Shown here piece after piece: positions 7,210-13,329 of a DNA stretch of 17,874 nt; position 1 is the stretch's first letter, and every line of letters starts with the position of its first letter. Below the pieces are notes generated by a model. The model did no database searches and was not told where the DNA came from. It saw only the letters and a list, made by a program, of their open reading frames with translations. The position numbers were made by a program, and so were the translations under genes. The stretch comes from GCA-2733415 sp049609325 (GTDB taxonomy: Bacteria > Bacteroidota > Bacteroidia > Flavobacteriales > Flavobacteriaceae): the NCBI GenBank assembly GCA_049609325.1, contig JBMYYK010000039.1, positions 1 to 17,874 on the forward strand. The letters run 5' to 3'.

Positions 7210-8025
7210 TTAAATGACGTTAATTAATGCTTTAAATAGGGTTATCATTTTAGGCTCTGCTTCACCTGCGACTGCTATAATCTCAGCAATATTTACAGGT
7301 TGAAGATTATCCGGATCACATTCATCAGTTAATACTGATATTGCAGCCACCTCAAGATCTAAATGATTAGCAACAATGACCTCAGGTACGGTACTCATCC
7401 CAACAGCATCTGCGCCTAAAATACCTAACATTCGGTATTCTGCTCTGGTTTCTAATTGCGGACCAACAACACTTGCATAAACGCCTTCATGTAACGTGAT
7501 ACCATGTTGTTGTGCAATGGTTTTTAATTGTGTATTTATATGTTTAGAATATGGCGCTAACATGTCTGTAAATTGCGATCCAAATTCATTGACATTTGCG
7601 AATGCTAATGGAGAGCCGCCTTGGAGATTAATATGATCATCAATAACCATAAGGTCACCTTTTTTGTAGTTTAAATTAATAGCTCCAGCGGCATTAGAAA
7701 CTAATAATTTTGTTATGCCCAAACCATGTAACGTACGAATACCATAGGTCACCTGCCAAAAATCATAGCCTTCATAAAGATGAAAACGACCAGACATTAC
7801 CACCACGTTTTTTCCTTCTAATGTTCCAAATATGAGTTTGCCTGAATGAAACTCTACCGTTGCTTTTGGAAAGTGAGGAATATCTGCATATGCTATTTCA
7901 TGACTAATGGTAATGTCTTGTACAATTTGTCCTAAACCAGTTCCTAAAACAATTCCTAGTTCTGGCTGTATTGTAATTTTATCTTTTAAATATGTAAGGG
8001 TGTCTTGTAAATGTTGTGTTTTCAT
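7210..8025 (-). CDS. Purine nucleoside phosphorylase (trimeric class), arsenosugar-locus member
   Basis: 271 residues, the usual length. Family motifs are GTGLGQIV (phosphate loop, about residues 28-35), FHSGKLIFG, GRFHLYEGYDFW, VSNAAGAIN, VGPQLETRAEYRM (purine-site Glu in LETRAEY) and DAVGMSTVPEV. In the C-terminal purine site the sequence is LTDEC, so Asp at about residue 234 sits where human PNP has Asn243. In methylthioadenosine phosphorylase the same position is Asp and favours 6-aminopurines. The standard reaction is phosphorolysis of a purine nucleoside to free base and ribose 1-phosphate. In this locus the likely substrate is the ArsS product, a 5'-deoxy-5'-dimethylarsinoyl adenosine, giving adenine and an arseno-ribose 1-phosphate (inference). 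A housekeeping salvage role cannot be excluded. Only 4 bases separate it from the preceding transferase gene. Confidence 0.9.
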   Translation of the reverse strand: MKTQHLQDTLTYLKDKITIQPELGIVLGTGLGQIVQDITISHEIAYADIPHFPKATVEFHSGKLIFGTLEGKNVVVMSGRFHLYEGYDFWQVTYGIRTLHGLGITKLLVSNAAGAINLNYKKGDLMVIDDHINLQGGSPLAFANVNEFGSQFTDMLAPYSKHINTQLKTIAQQHGITLHEGVYASVVGPQLETRAEYRMLGILGADAVGMSTVPEVIVANHLDLEVAAISVLTDECDPDNLQPVNIAEIIAVAGEAEPKMITLFKALINVI

Positions 8026-8029
8026 TTGG

Positions 8030-8632
8030 TTATGTTAAGTATGGTTTGAAAATAGCGTAATCTTTTATGTCTTCGTAAACATCAATATCATTTAAGAGTT
8101 CAAGTTGTGCTACTTTTTTAGTTTTTAAATCGTGTAATGTTGCAGCTCTAACTGTGTCTGTTCCCCAGTTTTTATGTTTAAATAGTTTTGGGTGTAATTT
8201 TTTCATACCTAGTAAGTAATATCCACCATCTTCTGCAGGTCCGATAACAACATCGTTATGGTCTAGCTGCATAAAAGCCTCTTGAATATGCTGAGGTTTT
8301 AAATCGTATAAATCCGACCCTACAATAATTACCTTGTCATAGCCTTTACTAAAACTAGTTCTGAAAGCATTCTGCATGCGTTCTCCTAAATCATGACCGT
8401 TTTGTTGGTGTTTCTGATATATTGCATTGTCCCATATATCATTAGTTCTCACTTTAACAGAATAGTATACAGCCTTGTCACAATTAAGTTGTTGAGTAAC
8501 TTGTGCAGTATGTTCTAAAAGTAATTTATAAATGGCTAAAGCATTCTCATGACCAATAGATTTAGCTAACCGGGTTTTACATTTGCCTAATTCTGGATTT
8601 CTAGTAAATATTATTAGCAGTTGTTTACTCAT
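8030..8632 (-). CDS. TIGR04282-type arsenosugar biosynthesis transferase (CofC-like, DUF2064)
   Basis: 200 residues, no signal peptide. The N-terminal FTRNPELGKCKTRLA (about residues 9-23) is the K-x-R glycine-containing loop seen in CofC/MobA-like nucleotidyltransferases and GT-A folds. VIIVGSDLYDLKP (about 105-117) provides the metal-binding Asp, GPAEDGGYYLLG (about 136-147) is the family signature, and W-GTDTV follows. It matches the DUF2064/TIGR04282 proteins annotated as arsenosugar biosynthesis glycosyltransferases because of their fixed neighbourhood. Whether it is a glycosyltransferase or a nucleotidyltransferase is not settled by sequence. The CofC-like loop makes activation of a sugar 1-phosphate attractive, given the phosphorylase next door. 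Its ATG overlaps the rhodanese stop by 8 bases (ATGAGTAA), a coupled arrangement. Confidence 0.88.
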   Translation of the reverse strand: MSKQLLIIFTRNPELGKCKTRLAKSIGHENALAIYKLLLEHTAQVTQQLNCDKAVYYSVKVRTNDIWDNAIYQKHQQNGHDLGERMQNAFRTSFSKGYDKVIIVGSDLYDLKPQHIQEAFMQLDHNDVVIGPAEDGGYYLLGMKKLHPKLFKHKNWGTDTVRAATLHDLKTKKVAQLELLNDIDVYEDIKDYAIFKPYLT

Positions 8633-9113
8633 ATATTTTCACACCATTAGTTAGCCATTTACTCCATTCTTTATTGTAACAATGCACGTTGTTTGTTTTT
8701 TGACCTGAAGAGTCAACAACGGTATTCTTTTCATTTTTCCAATTGAAAATACCACCATACAAATTATAGACGGTATAGCCTTTTTTGTGTAGTTTTTCGG
8801 CAATTTTTTCACTTCTATACCCCACAGAGCAGTACACTACAACAGGTTGATTTGTATTAAGTGTTGAAGTAGTTTTATCACTATTAAAATGGTTGTACCC
8901 TATATGTATGGCATTTTTTAAGTGACTTGTGTTGTACTCATCAATTTCTCTTGTGTCAAGAATTGTGTAGTTGTCATAATTGTTTAGCAAATCTTTTGCC
9001 GTAATAAACGGGATGCTTTTTTGAAGCGTATTGTTAATCATTGCATCAAAACTAGAGTTTTGAGCAGTGCCAATTGCTGTATATAAAAATAAGATGTAAA
9101 TAAGTTGTTTCAT
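8625..9113 (-). CDS. Exported single-domain rhodanese
   Basis: 162 residues from MKQLIYILFLYTAIGTAQ, a signal peptide. An in-frame ATG 27 bases upstream (9140) would overlap the arsS end and put nine residues before the signal, so I reject it. The rhodanese fold is recognisable from TILDTREIDEYNTSHLKNAIHIG (about residues 45-67, written here as its key DTRE and H-x-x-x-A-x-H elements) to the active-site loop VVYCSVGYRS (Cys at about residue 90), with a KGYTVYNLYGG end. The catalytic Cys is intact, so sulfur transfer or thiol/oxyanion redox chemistry in the periplasm is possible. It lies between arsS (5 bp) and the TIGR04282 gene (8-bp overlap), so it belongs to the same unit. The role in arsenosugar formation is unknown; sulfur donation to arsenic species is speculative. 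Confidence 0.88.
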   Translation of the reverse strand: MKQLIYILFLYTAIGTAQNSSFDAMINNTLQKSIPFITAKDLLNNYDNYTILDTREIDEYNTSHLKNAIHIGYNHFNSDKTTSTLNTNQPVVVYCSVGYRSEKIAEKLHKKGYTVYNLYGGIFNWKNEKNTVVDSSGQKTNNVHCYNKEWSKWLTNGVKIYE

Positions 9114-9118
9114 ACGTA

Positions 9119-10174
9119 CTAAGCTACTGTGCCTTGACAACTACTTCCGGCTCCGGCTGTACAACCGTAGCAATGTTGAGAGGTGATAATATGTCTGTTC
9201 TGAAGTAAATCTTCATTATACTCACTAATGTGTTTGACCTTGCTTGCCACTTTTAATTCTAACATCTGATTAAAATCACAATCATACAACCAGCCGTCCC
9301 AACTTACAGAAATTGTATTGGTACACATCACATTCTTCACTGCTTCAGGATTGTAAGCATCAACCAGTGCATACATATAATCGTCATAATTGTCTGAAGC
9401 GATGAGGTAATCTAAAAATCTACTTATCGGTAAATTAGTAATGGCAAATAGATTGTGAAATTCAATATTGAAATGATTTTTTAAAGCTTTTTTAAATTCG
9501 GATTCTAAAGCAGTTTGGTTGCCAGGTAAAAAGGCTCCTGAAGGGTTATATACCAAATCTAAACGCAAACTACTACCAGGTACGCCATAACCAACTGCGT
9601 TTAAGTCCTGTAGTGCCTTAATAGATTTATCAAAAACACCATCACCGCGTTGTTTGTCGGTTTTTCCTTGAGTCCAATGTGGCATTGATGAGATTACATG
9701 AACATTGTGTTTTTTGAAAAACTCAGGTAAATCGTAATATTTCTTATTAGCTTTTAATATGGTCAAATTTGAGCGGACAATAAAATCTTTAATGCCGGCT
9801 TTTGATGCTTCTTCAACAAACCATCTGAATTCTGGATTCATCTCTGGTGCACCGCCAGTTAAATCTAGGGTGTGAGCTCCAGTTGTTTTGATAACCTCTA
9901 AACATTGCAGCATAGTTTCACGTGTCATGATTTCTTTGCGATCTGGGCCAGCATCTACATGGCAATGTTCACACACTTGGTTACACATGTAACCTAAGTT
10001 GAGTTGTAAAATTTCTAGTTTATTGGGAGTTAAGGGGAATTGTTGTGACTCAGAAAGTTTGTGTTTAAAAGTAGGTAACTCGCCATTAGCAAAAAGACCA
10101 TTAGATAAATGCTCTAATTGTTTTTGTGCTTTTGCAAGCGCACTATTTCGTTTGTGTAATGATGTTGTTGACAT
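9119..10174 (-). CDS. arsS: Radical SAM arsenosugar biosynthesis enzyme
   Basis: 351 residues. The radical SAM 4Fe-4S motif CNQVCEHC (Cx3Cx2C) is at 64-71, followed by the LTGGAPEM SAM-binding region. The C-terminal part is cysteine-rich, with C in MCTNT, DGWLYDCDF and a final CYGCTAGAGSSCQG segment, as in TIGR04167/ArsS proteins. NCBI names the family a (seleno)protein, since some members carry selenocysteine. All positions here are ordinary TGT/TGC cysteines and there is no internal TGA. ArsS in cyanobacteria works with ArsM to convert dimethylarsenite and SAM into the adenosyl precursor of arsenosugars, and the same role is expected here. It is cytoplasmic. Spacing is 30 bp after the peroxidase-like gene and 5 bp before the rhodanese. 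Confidence 0.93.
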   Translation of the reverse strand: MSTTSLHKRNSALAKAQKQLEHLSNGLFANGELPTFKHKLSESQQFPLTPNKLEILQLNLGYMCNQVCEHCHVDAGPDRKEIMTRETMLQCLEVIKTTGAHTLDLTGGAPEMNPEFRWFVEEASKAGIKDFIVRSNLTILKANKKYYDLPEFFKKHNVHVISSMPHWTQGKTDKQRGDGVFDKSIKALQDLNAVGYGVPGSSLRLDLVYNPSGAFLPGNQTALESEFKKALKNHFNIEFHNLFAITNLPISRFLDYLIASDNYDDYMYALVDAYNPEAVKNVMCTNTISVSWDGWLYDCDFNQMLELKVASKVKHISEYNEDLLQNRHIITSQHCYGCTAGAGSSCQGTVA

Positions 10175-10204
10175 GTATAGATGTTATTGTACTACAAAAA
10201 GAAG

Positions 10205-10540
10205 TTACATTTCTAGTTTATTGACTTTGTTCATCATCTGCACACCATGCACTAAAGTAGCTCCGCCTTTTATTGCTGCTCCTACATGAACAGCTTCCAT
10301 CATCTCTTCCTTAGTAATGCCACGTTCTAAACCATCTTTAGTATAGGCATCAATACAGTATGGGCATTGTTCAGTATGTGCAACGGCAAGCGCAATTAGT
10401 GATTTTTCTCGGGCAGTTAGGGCGCCTTCTTCAAACACTTTTCCGTAGTACTCAAAAAACGTGTTGCCAAGTTCTTCATTCCATTCAGTAATCTTTCCAA
10501 ATTTTCTTAAATCTGCCGGATCGTAATATGTTTTTGCCAT
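10205..10540 (-). CDS. Arsenosugar biosynthesis-associated peroxidase-like protein (AhpD/CMD fold)
   Basis: 111 residues, cytoplasmic. It has an all-helical carboxymuconolactone decarboxylase/AhpD-like core with EGALTAREKSLIALAVAH (about residues 38-55) leading into CPYC at 59-62, the redox-active CxxC. In AhpD the second Cys is followed by xxxH (C130-C133-H137 in the mycobacterial enzyme). Here the residue at that place is Tyr66 (CPYCIDAYT), so the classical proton relay is altered. The length and the arsS neighbour fit the TIGR04169 family. It is the first gene of the locus and is divergent from the YgiQ gene. It may reduce peroxides or disulfides, or keep the arsenic trivalent through its thiol pair; this is inferred, not known. 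Confidence 0.88.
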   Translation of the reverse strand: MAKTYYDPADLRKFGKITEWNEELGNTFFEYYGKVFEEGALTAREKSLIALAVAHTEQCPYCIDAYTKDGLERGITKEEMMEAVHVGAAIKGGATLVHGVQMMNKVNKLEM

Positions 10541-10626
10541 AATTATGTGTAATGATTTTATATAGACGAATAGTAAATGTAAGTCTTACAGCTGAAAATT
10601 AAAATATATATGTCAGATAAATACCC

Positions 10627-10634
10627 TATTTTTG
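10627..10634 (+). promoter_or_regulatory. TAnnTTTG promoter element of the YgiQ-type gene
   Basis: TATTTTTG matches the Bacteroidetes -7 consensus exactly and ends only four bases before the ATG at 10639. No good TTG element lies at the -33 distance. If used, the transcript would start at or very near the start codon. Confidence 0.5.
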
Positions 10635-10638
10635 CCGA

Positions 10639-12633
10639 ATGAAGAATGAGTTAAGGCTATCAGACTGGTTACCAACTACTAACAAAGAAGTGAAGATTCG
10701 AGGTTGGGAAGAATTAGATGTGATTTTATTTAGTGGAGATGCGTATGTAGATCATCCGTCTTTTGGTCCAGCAGTTATTGGTAGAATTATTGAAGATTGT
10801 GGTTTGCGTATTGCAATTGTACCACAACCATGTGTAACCGATAGTTTGCAAGATTTTACCAAACTAGGTAAACCTAATTTGTTTTTTGCGGTAACATCTG
10901 GTACCATGGATTCTATGGTGAGTAACTATACAGCATCAAAAAAACAACGAGAGAAAGATGCCTATACTCCAAATGGCGATAAAGGATTACGCCCAGATTA
11001 TGCTACCTCTGTTTATACCAAAATTTTAAAAGAGAAGTTTCCGGATGTTCCTGTTGTCATAGGAGGTATTGAGGCGTCGTTGCGTCGTGTCACCCATTAT
11101 GATTATTGGAGTGATAAGTTAATGCCAAATATATTAACGAGTTCAGGGGCAGATTTATTGGTGTACGGTATGGGAGAGCAGCCTTTGAGAGATGTGATTG
11201 CATTATTGAAAAAGGGGGTGCCATTCTCGTCATTAAAAACAATTAAACAAACAGCTTATTTGCAAGACCGTTCTGAAGATTTGCAAAAAAATAAAAATTG
11301 GAATGCAGTTACTATTGCTTCACACGAAGACTGTTTAAAAGATAAAAAAACTTTTGCATCTAACTTTAAGGTTATTGAGCAAGAGTCTAATAAAACGTTT
11401 GGAAACAGAATTATTCAGCATGTGGGTGAGGATAGATTGGTGATTAATCCGCCGTATCCTACAATGACTGAAAAAGAGATAGACAGTTCATTTGATTTGC
11501 CATATACCCGACTGCCACATCCAAAGTATAATAAACGAGGTCCTATTTCTGCTTTTGAAATGATTAAGTTTTCAATCAACATTCATCGAGGATGCTTTGG
11601 AGGTTGTAGTTTTTGTACTATTTCTGCGCATCAAGGTAAATTCATTGCAAGTAGGAGTAAGGAGTCTATCATGAAGGAGGTGGATACTGTAGCAAATATG
11701 TCTGACTTTAAAGGGTATTTTTCTGATATTGGTGGGCCTTCGGCTAACATGTATCAAATGAAAGGTAAGGTGCAGTCTATATGTGATAAATGTGTGGCGC
11801 CATCATGTATAAACCCGGTTATTTGTAGTAATTTAGATACCTCACATAAACCACTTACGGATATTTATCAGTCGGTTGATAAGCACCCAAAAGTCAAAAA
11901 ATCATTTATAGGGAGTGGTATTCGTTATGATATGTTGGTGCCTGAATTTAATAAAAATGCTGACCCAAAGGAATTAGAGGAATATACAGAAGAAGTGATT
12001 ACTAATCATGTGTCAGGACGTTTAAAAGTAGCGCCAGAACACACTTCTGATCCCGTTTTGAAATTGATGCGTAAGCCTTCATTTTCAAACTTTCATCAGT
12101 TTAAAAAGTTATTTGATAAGATTAATGTTCGTAAGAAATTGAACTTACAACTAATACCTTATTTCATTTCTAGTCATCCAGCTAGTGAGTTGGAAGACAT
12201 GGCAAATTTGGCTGCAGAAACCAAAGATATGGGCTTTAAATTGGAGCAAGTTCAAGGGTTTACACCAACACCAATGACGGTCGCAACGGTTATTTATTAT
12301 AGTGGGTATCATCCATACACCCTTAAGAAAATGAATACTCCAAAGACCAAGCAAGAAAAAGAAGACCAGCATCGTTTTTTCTTTTGGTACAAGCCAGAAA
12401 ATCAAAAGTGGATTAGAAATACATTGAAAAAAGTAGGGCGCTTTGATTTAATAGATCGGTTGTTACCAAAAGAGGAGAAAGCTCAAGACAAGCATTTAAA
12501 AAGAGGTGCGTCTAAAAATAAATCAAGACAGAAAGAGTTTGTAAGTGTTTTACCTAAAAAAGAAGGGGAGAATTCTGCCAGAAATAAGAAGTCTGCATCT
12601 CAAAAAAAATATAAGAAAAAGCGCAGACGCTAA
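10639..12633 (+). CDS. YgiQ family radical SAM protein
   Basis: 664 residues. The N-terminal domain has the hallmark DVILFSGDAYVDHPSFGPAVIG block (key elements GDAYVDHPSFG, about residues 34-44) and VVIGGIEASLRRVTHYDYW. The radical SAM motif CFGGCSFC (Cx3Cx2C) is at 319-326. It is followed by FKGYFSDIGGPSANMY and a second Cys cluster around 382-397 (CDKC, CINPVIC). The APEHTSDPVLKLMRKP and GFTPTPMT blocks are also typical of YgiQ. The tail from about residue 610 is strongly basic and low in complexity (KKYKKKRRR end), suggesting nucleic-acid contact. YgiQ has no established reaction. The gene is divergent from the arsenosugar locus, so I treat it as a neighbour rather than a member. The start is fixed by the family N-terminus. 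Confidence 0.93.
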   Translation: MKNELRLSDWLPTTNKEVKIRGWEELDVILFSGDAYVDHPSFGPAVIGRIIEDCGLRIAIVPQPCVTDSLQDFTKLGKPNLFFAVTSGTMDSMVSNYTASKKQREKDAYTPNGDKGLRPDYATSVYTKILKEKFPDVPVVIGGIEASLRRVTHYDYWSDKLMPNILTSSGADLLVYGMGEQPLRDVIALLKKGVPFSSLKTIKQTAYLQDRSEDLQKNKNWNAVTIASHEDCLKDKKTFASNFKVIEQESNKTFGNRIIQHVGEDRLVINPPYPTMTEKEIDSSFDLPYTRLPHPKYNKRGPISAFEMIKFSINIHRGCFGGCSFCTISAHQGKFIASRSKESIMKEVDTVANMSDFKGYFSDIGGPSANMYQMKGKVQSICDKCVAPSCINPVICSNLDTSHKPLTDIYQSVDKHPKVKKSFIGSGIRYDMLVPEFNKNADPKELEEYTEEVITNHVSGRLKVAPEHTSDPVLKLMRKPSFSNFHQFKKLFDKINVRKKLNLQLIPYFISSHPASELEDMANLAAETKDMGFKLEQVQGFTPTPMTVATVIYYSGYHPYTLKKMNTPKTKQEKEDQHRFFFWYKPENQKWIRNTLKKVGRFDLIDRLLPKEEKAQDKHLKRGASKNKSRQKEFVSVLPKKEGENSARNKKSASQKKYKKKRRR

Positions 12634-12640
12634 GTCTTGT

Positions 12641-12682
12641 CACAAAAAAAAACCAACTAGTTGTTAGTTGGTTTTTTTTGTG
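12641..12682. terminator. Bidirectional Rho-independent terminator between ygiQ-type and SPOR genes
   Basis: The arm AACCAACTA (12651-12659), the loop GTTGT and the arm TAGTTGGTT (12665-12673) pair perfectly over 9 bp. A-rich and T-rich flanks (CACAAAAAAAA / TTTTTTTTGTG) extend the pairing and supply U-runs in both directions. It starts 7 bases after the YgiQ stop and overlaps the last codons and stop of the SPOR gene. Confidence 0.8.
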
Positions 12683-13076
12683 GTTTTTTGTTTTCGGGCC
12701 TAAAAACAAAGGCTCCAGGATATTCTTCTGTAATTAGTGTTAATGCCGCATCAGCATCAAGTCTATTGCGGTACCTTCCAACCCAAACTTTATAGTGTGG
12801 GGTTTGGTATACAATATCAGATTTATAATCGGTAAATTTTTCCTTGCACTCGGCTAAAGTTTCTCGTGCGGTTTCAATTTCTCCAGAAATGACTTGTATG
12901 GTGTAATAGTTTTTTAATTCACCATTTTTTAGAAGTTTTGCACGTTCATTAAGTAGTTGGTTTACTTTTTTGTCTTGTAAAATCGTGACTTCTCCTTGTT
13001 GTCCGTATGTTTTTAAACATGCAAAAAAGAGTAATACAAAAGTTGCGATTATTTTAGGTGTTGGTAAGCTACTCAT
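12657..13076 (-). CDS. Exported SPOR-domain protein
   Basis: 139 residues. A signal peptide covers about residues 1-25 (PKIIATFVLLFFACLKTYGQ), followed by a short linker and a SPOR-like domain from about residue 55 (KNYYTIQVISGEIETARETL) to about 130, with VWVGRYRNRLDADAAL as the second repeat-like half. SPOR domains bind denuded peptidoglycan glycan strands, often at division sites, so a periplasmic cell-envelope role is likely. The C-terminal PQKKPTNN tail and the stop are encoded within the terminator stem. A single-gene unit with its own promoter-like element just upstream. Confidence 0.85.
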   Translation of the reverse strand: MSSLPTPKIIATFVLLFFACLKTYGQQGEVTILQDKKVNQLLNERAKLLKNGELKNYYTIQVISGEIETARETLAECKEKFTDYKSDIVYQTPHYKVWVGRYRNRLDADAALTLITEEYPGAFVFRPENKKPQKKPTNN

Positions 13077-13094
13077 AATGAATTGTGTTTAGTA

Positions 13095-13102
13095 CAAAAG
13101 TA
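13095..13102 (-). promoter_or_regulatory. TAnnTTTG promoter element of the SPOR-domain gene
   Basis: On the minus strand this reads TACTTTTG, an exact match to the Bacteroidetes -7 consensus, 18 bases before the ATG at 13076. The predicted leader is very short. No TTG was found at the -33 distance. Confidence 0.45.
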
Positions 13103-13201
13103 CATTTTATATGTGTTTTTACTTGCGGTATAATCTTATTTAGAATTTGTATAAATTGCGATTAACATTTCTATAACACTTAAAAAATCCAACTGAAATA
13201 T

Positions 13202-13209
13202 TATTTTTG
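13202..13209 (+). promoter_or_regulatory. Candidate promoter of the act (alternative complex III) operon
   Basis: TATTTTTG is an exact TAnnTTTG match, with TTA (for TTG) 19 bases upstream at 13180-13182. It would give a leader of roughly 115 bases before actA. The leader contains a small inverted repeat (CCTGT at 13282-13286, ACAGG at 13295-13299) and no other recognisable element. Confidence 0.5.
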
Positions 13210-13329
13210 TCGGAACAATTTTTTCTAAAGTGTGCTTTTCTGGAGTTATACTTGAAAAAATCGTACCAAAAATGAAATCGTCCTGTGTTAATTTACAGGG
13301 ATTACTAATAAATTATAGATACATTACAG

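Noticed and set aside
9114..9140. Upstream in-frame ATG extending the rhodanese by nine residues into arsS
   Set aside because: The extension is polar and precedes an otherwise perfect signal peptide; the 5-bp gap from arsS with the later start fits the operon.
10639..12633. YgiQ-type radical SAM protein as a member of the arsenosugar pathway
   Set aside because: It is divergently transcribed, belongs to a broadly distributed family and ends in its own terminator; only proximity links it.
13282..13299. CCTGT/ACAGG inverted repeat in the actA leader as a regulatory hairpin
   Set aside because: Only five pairs with an 8-base AT-rich loop; too little to claim a structure or binding site.
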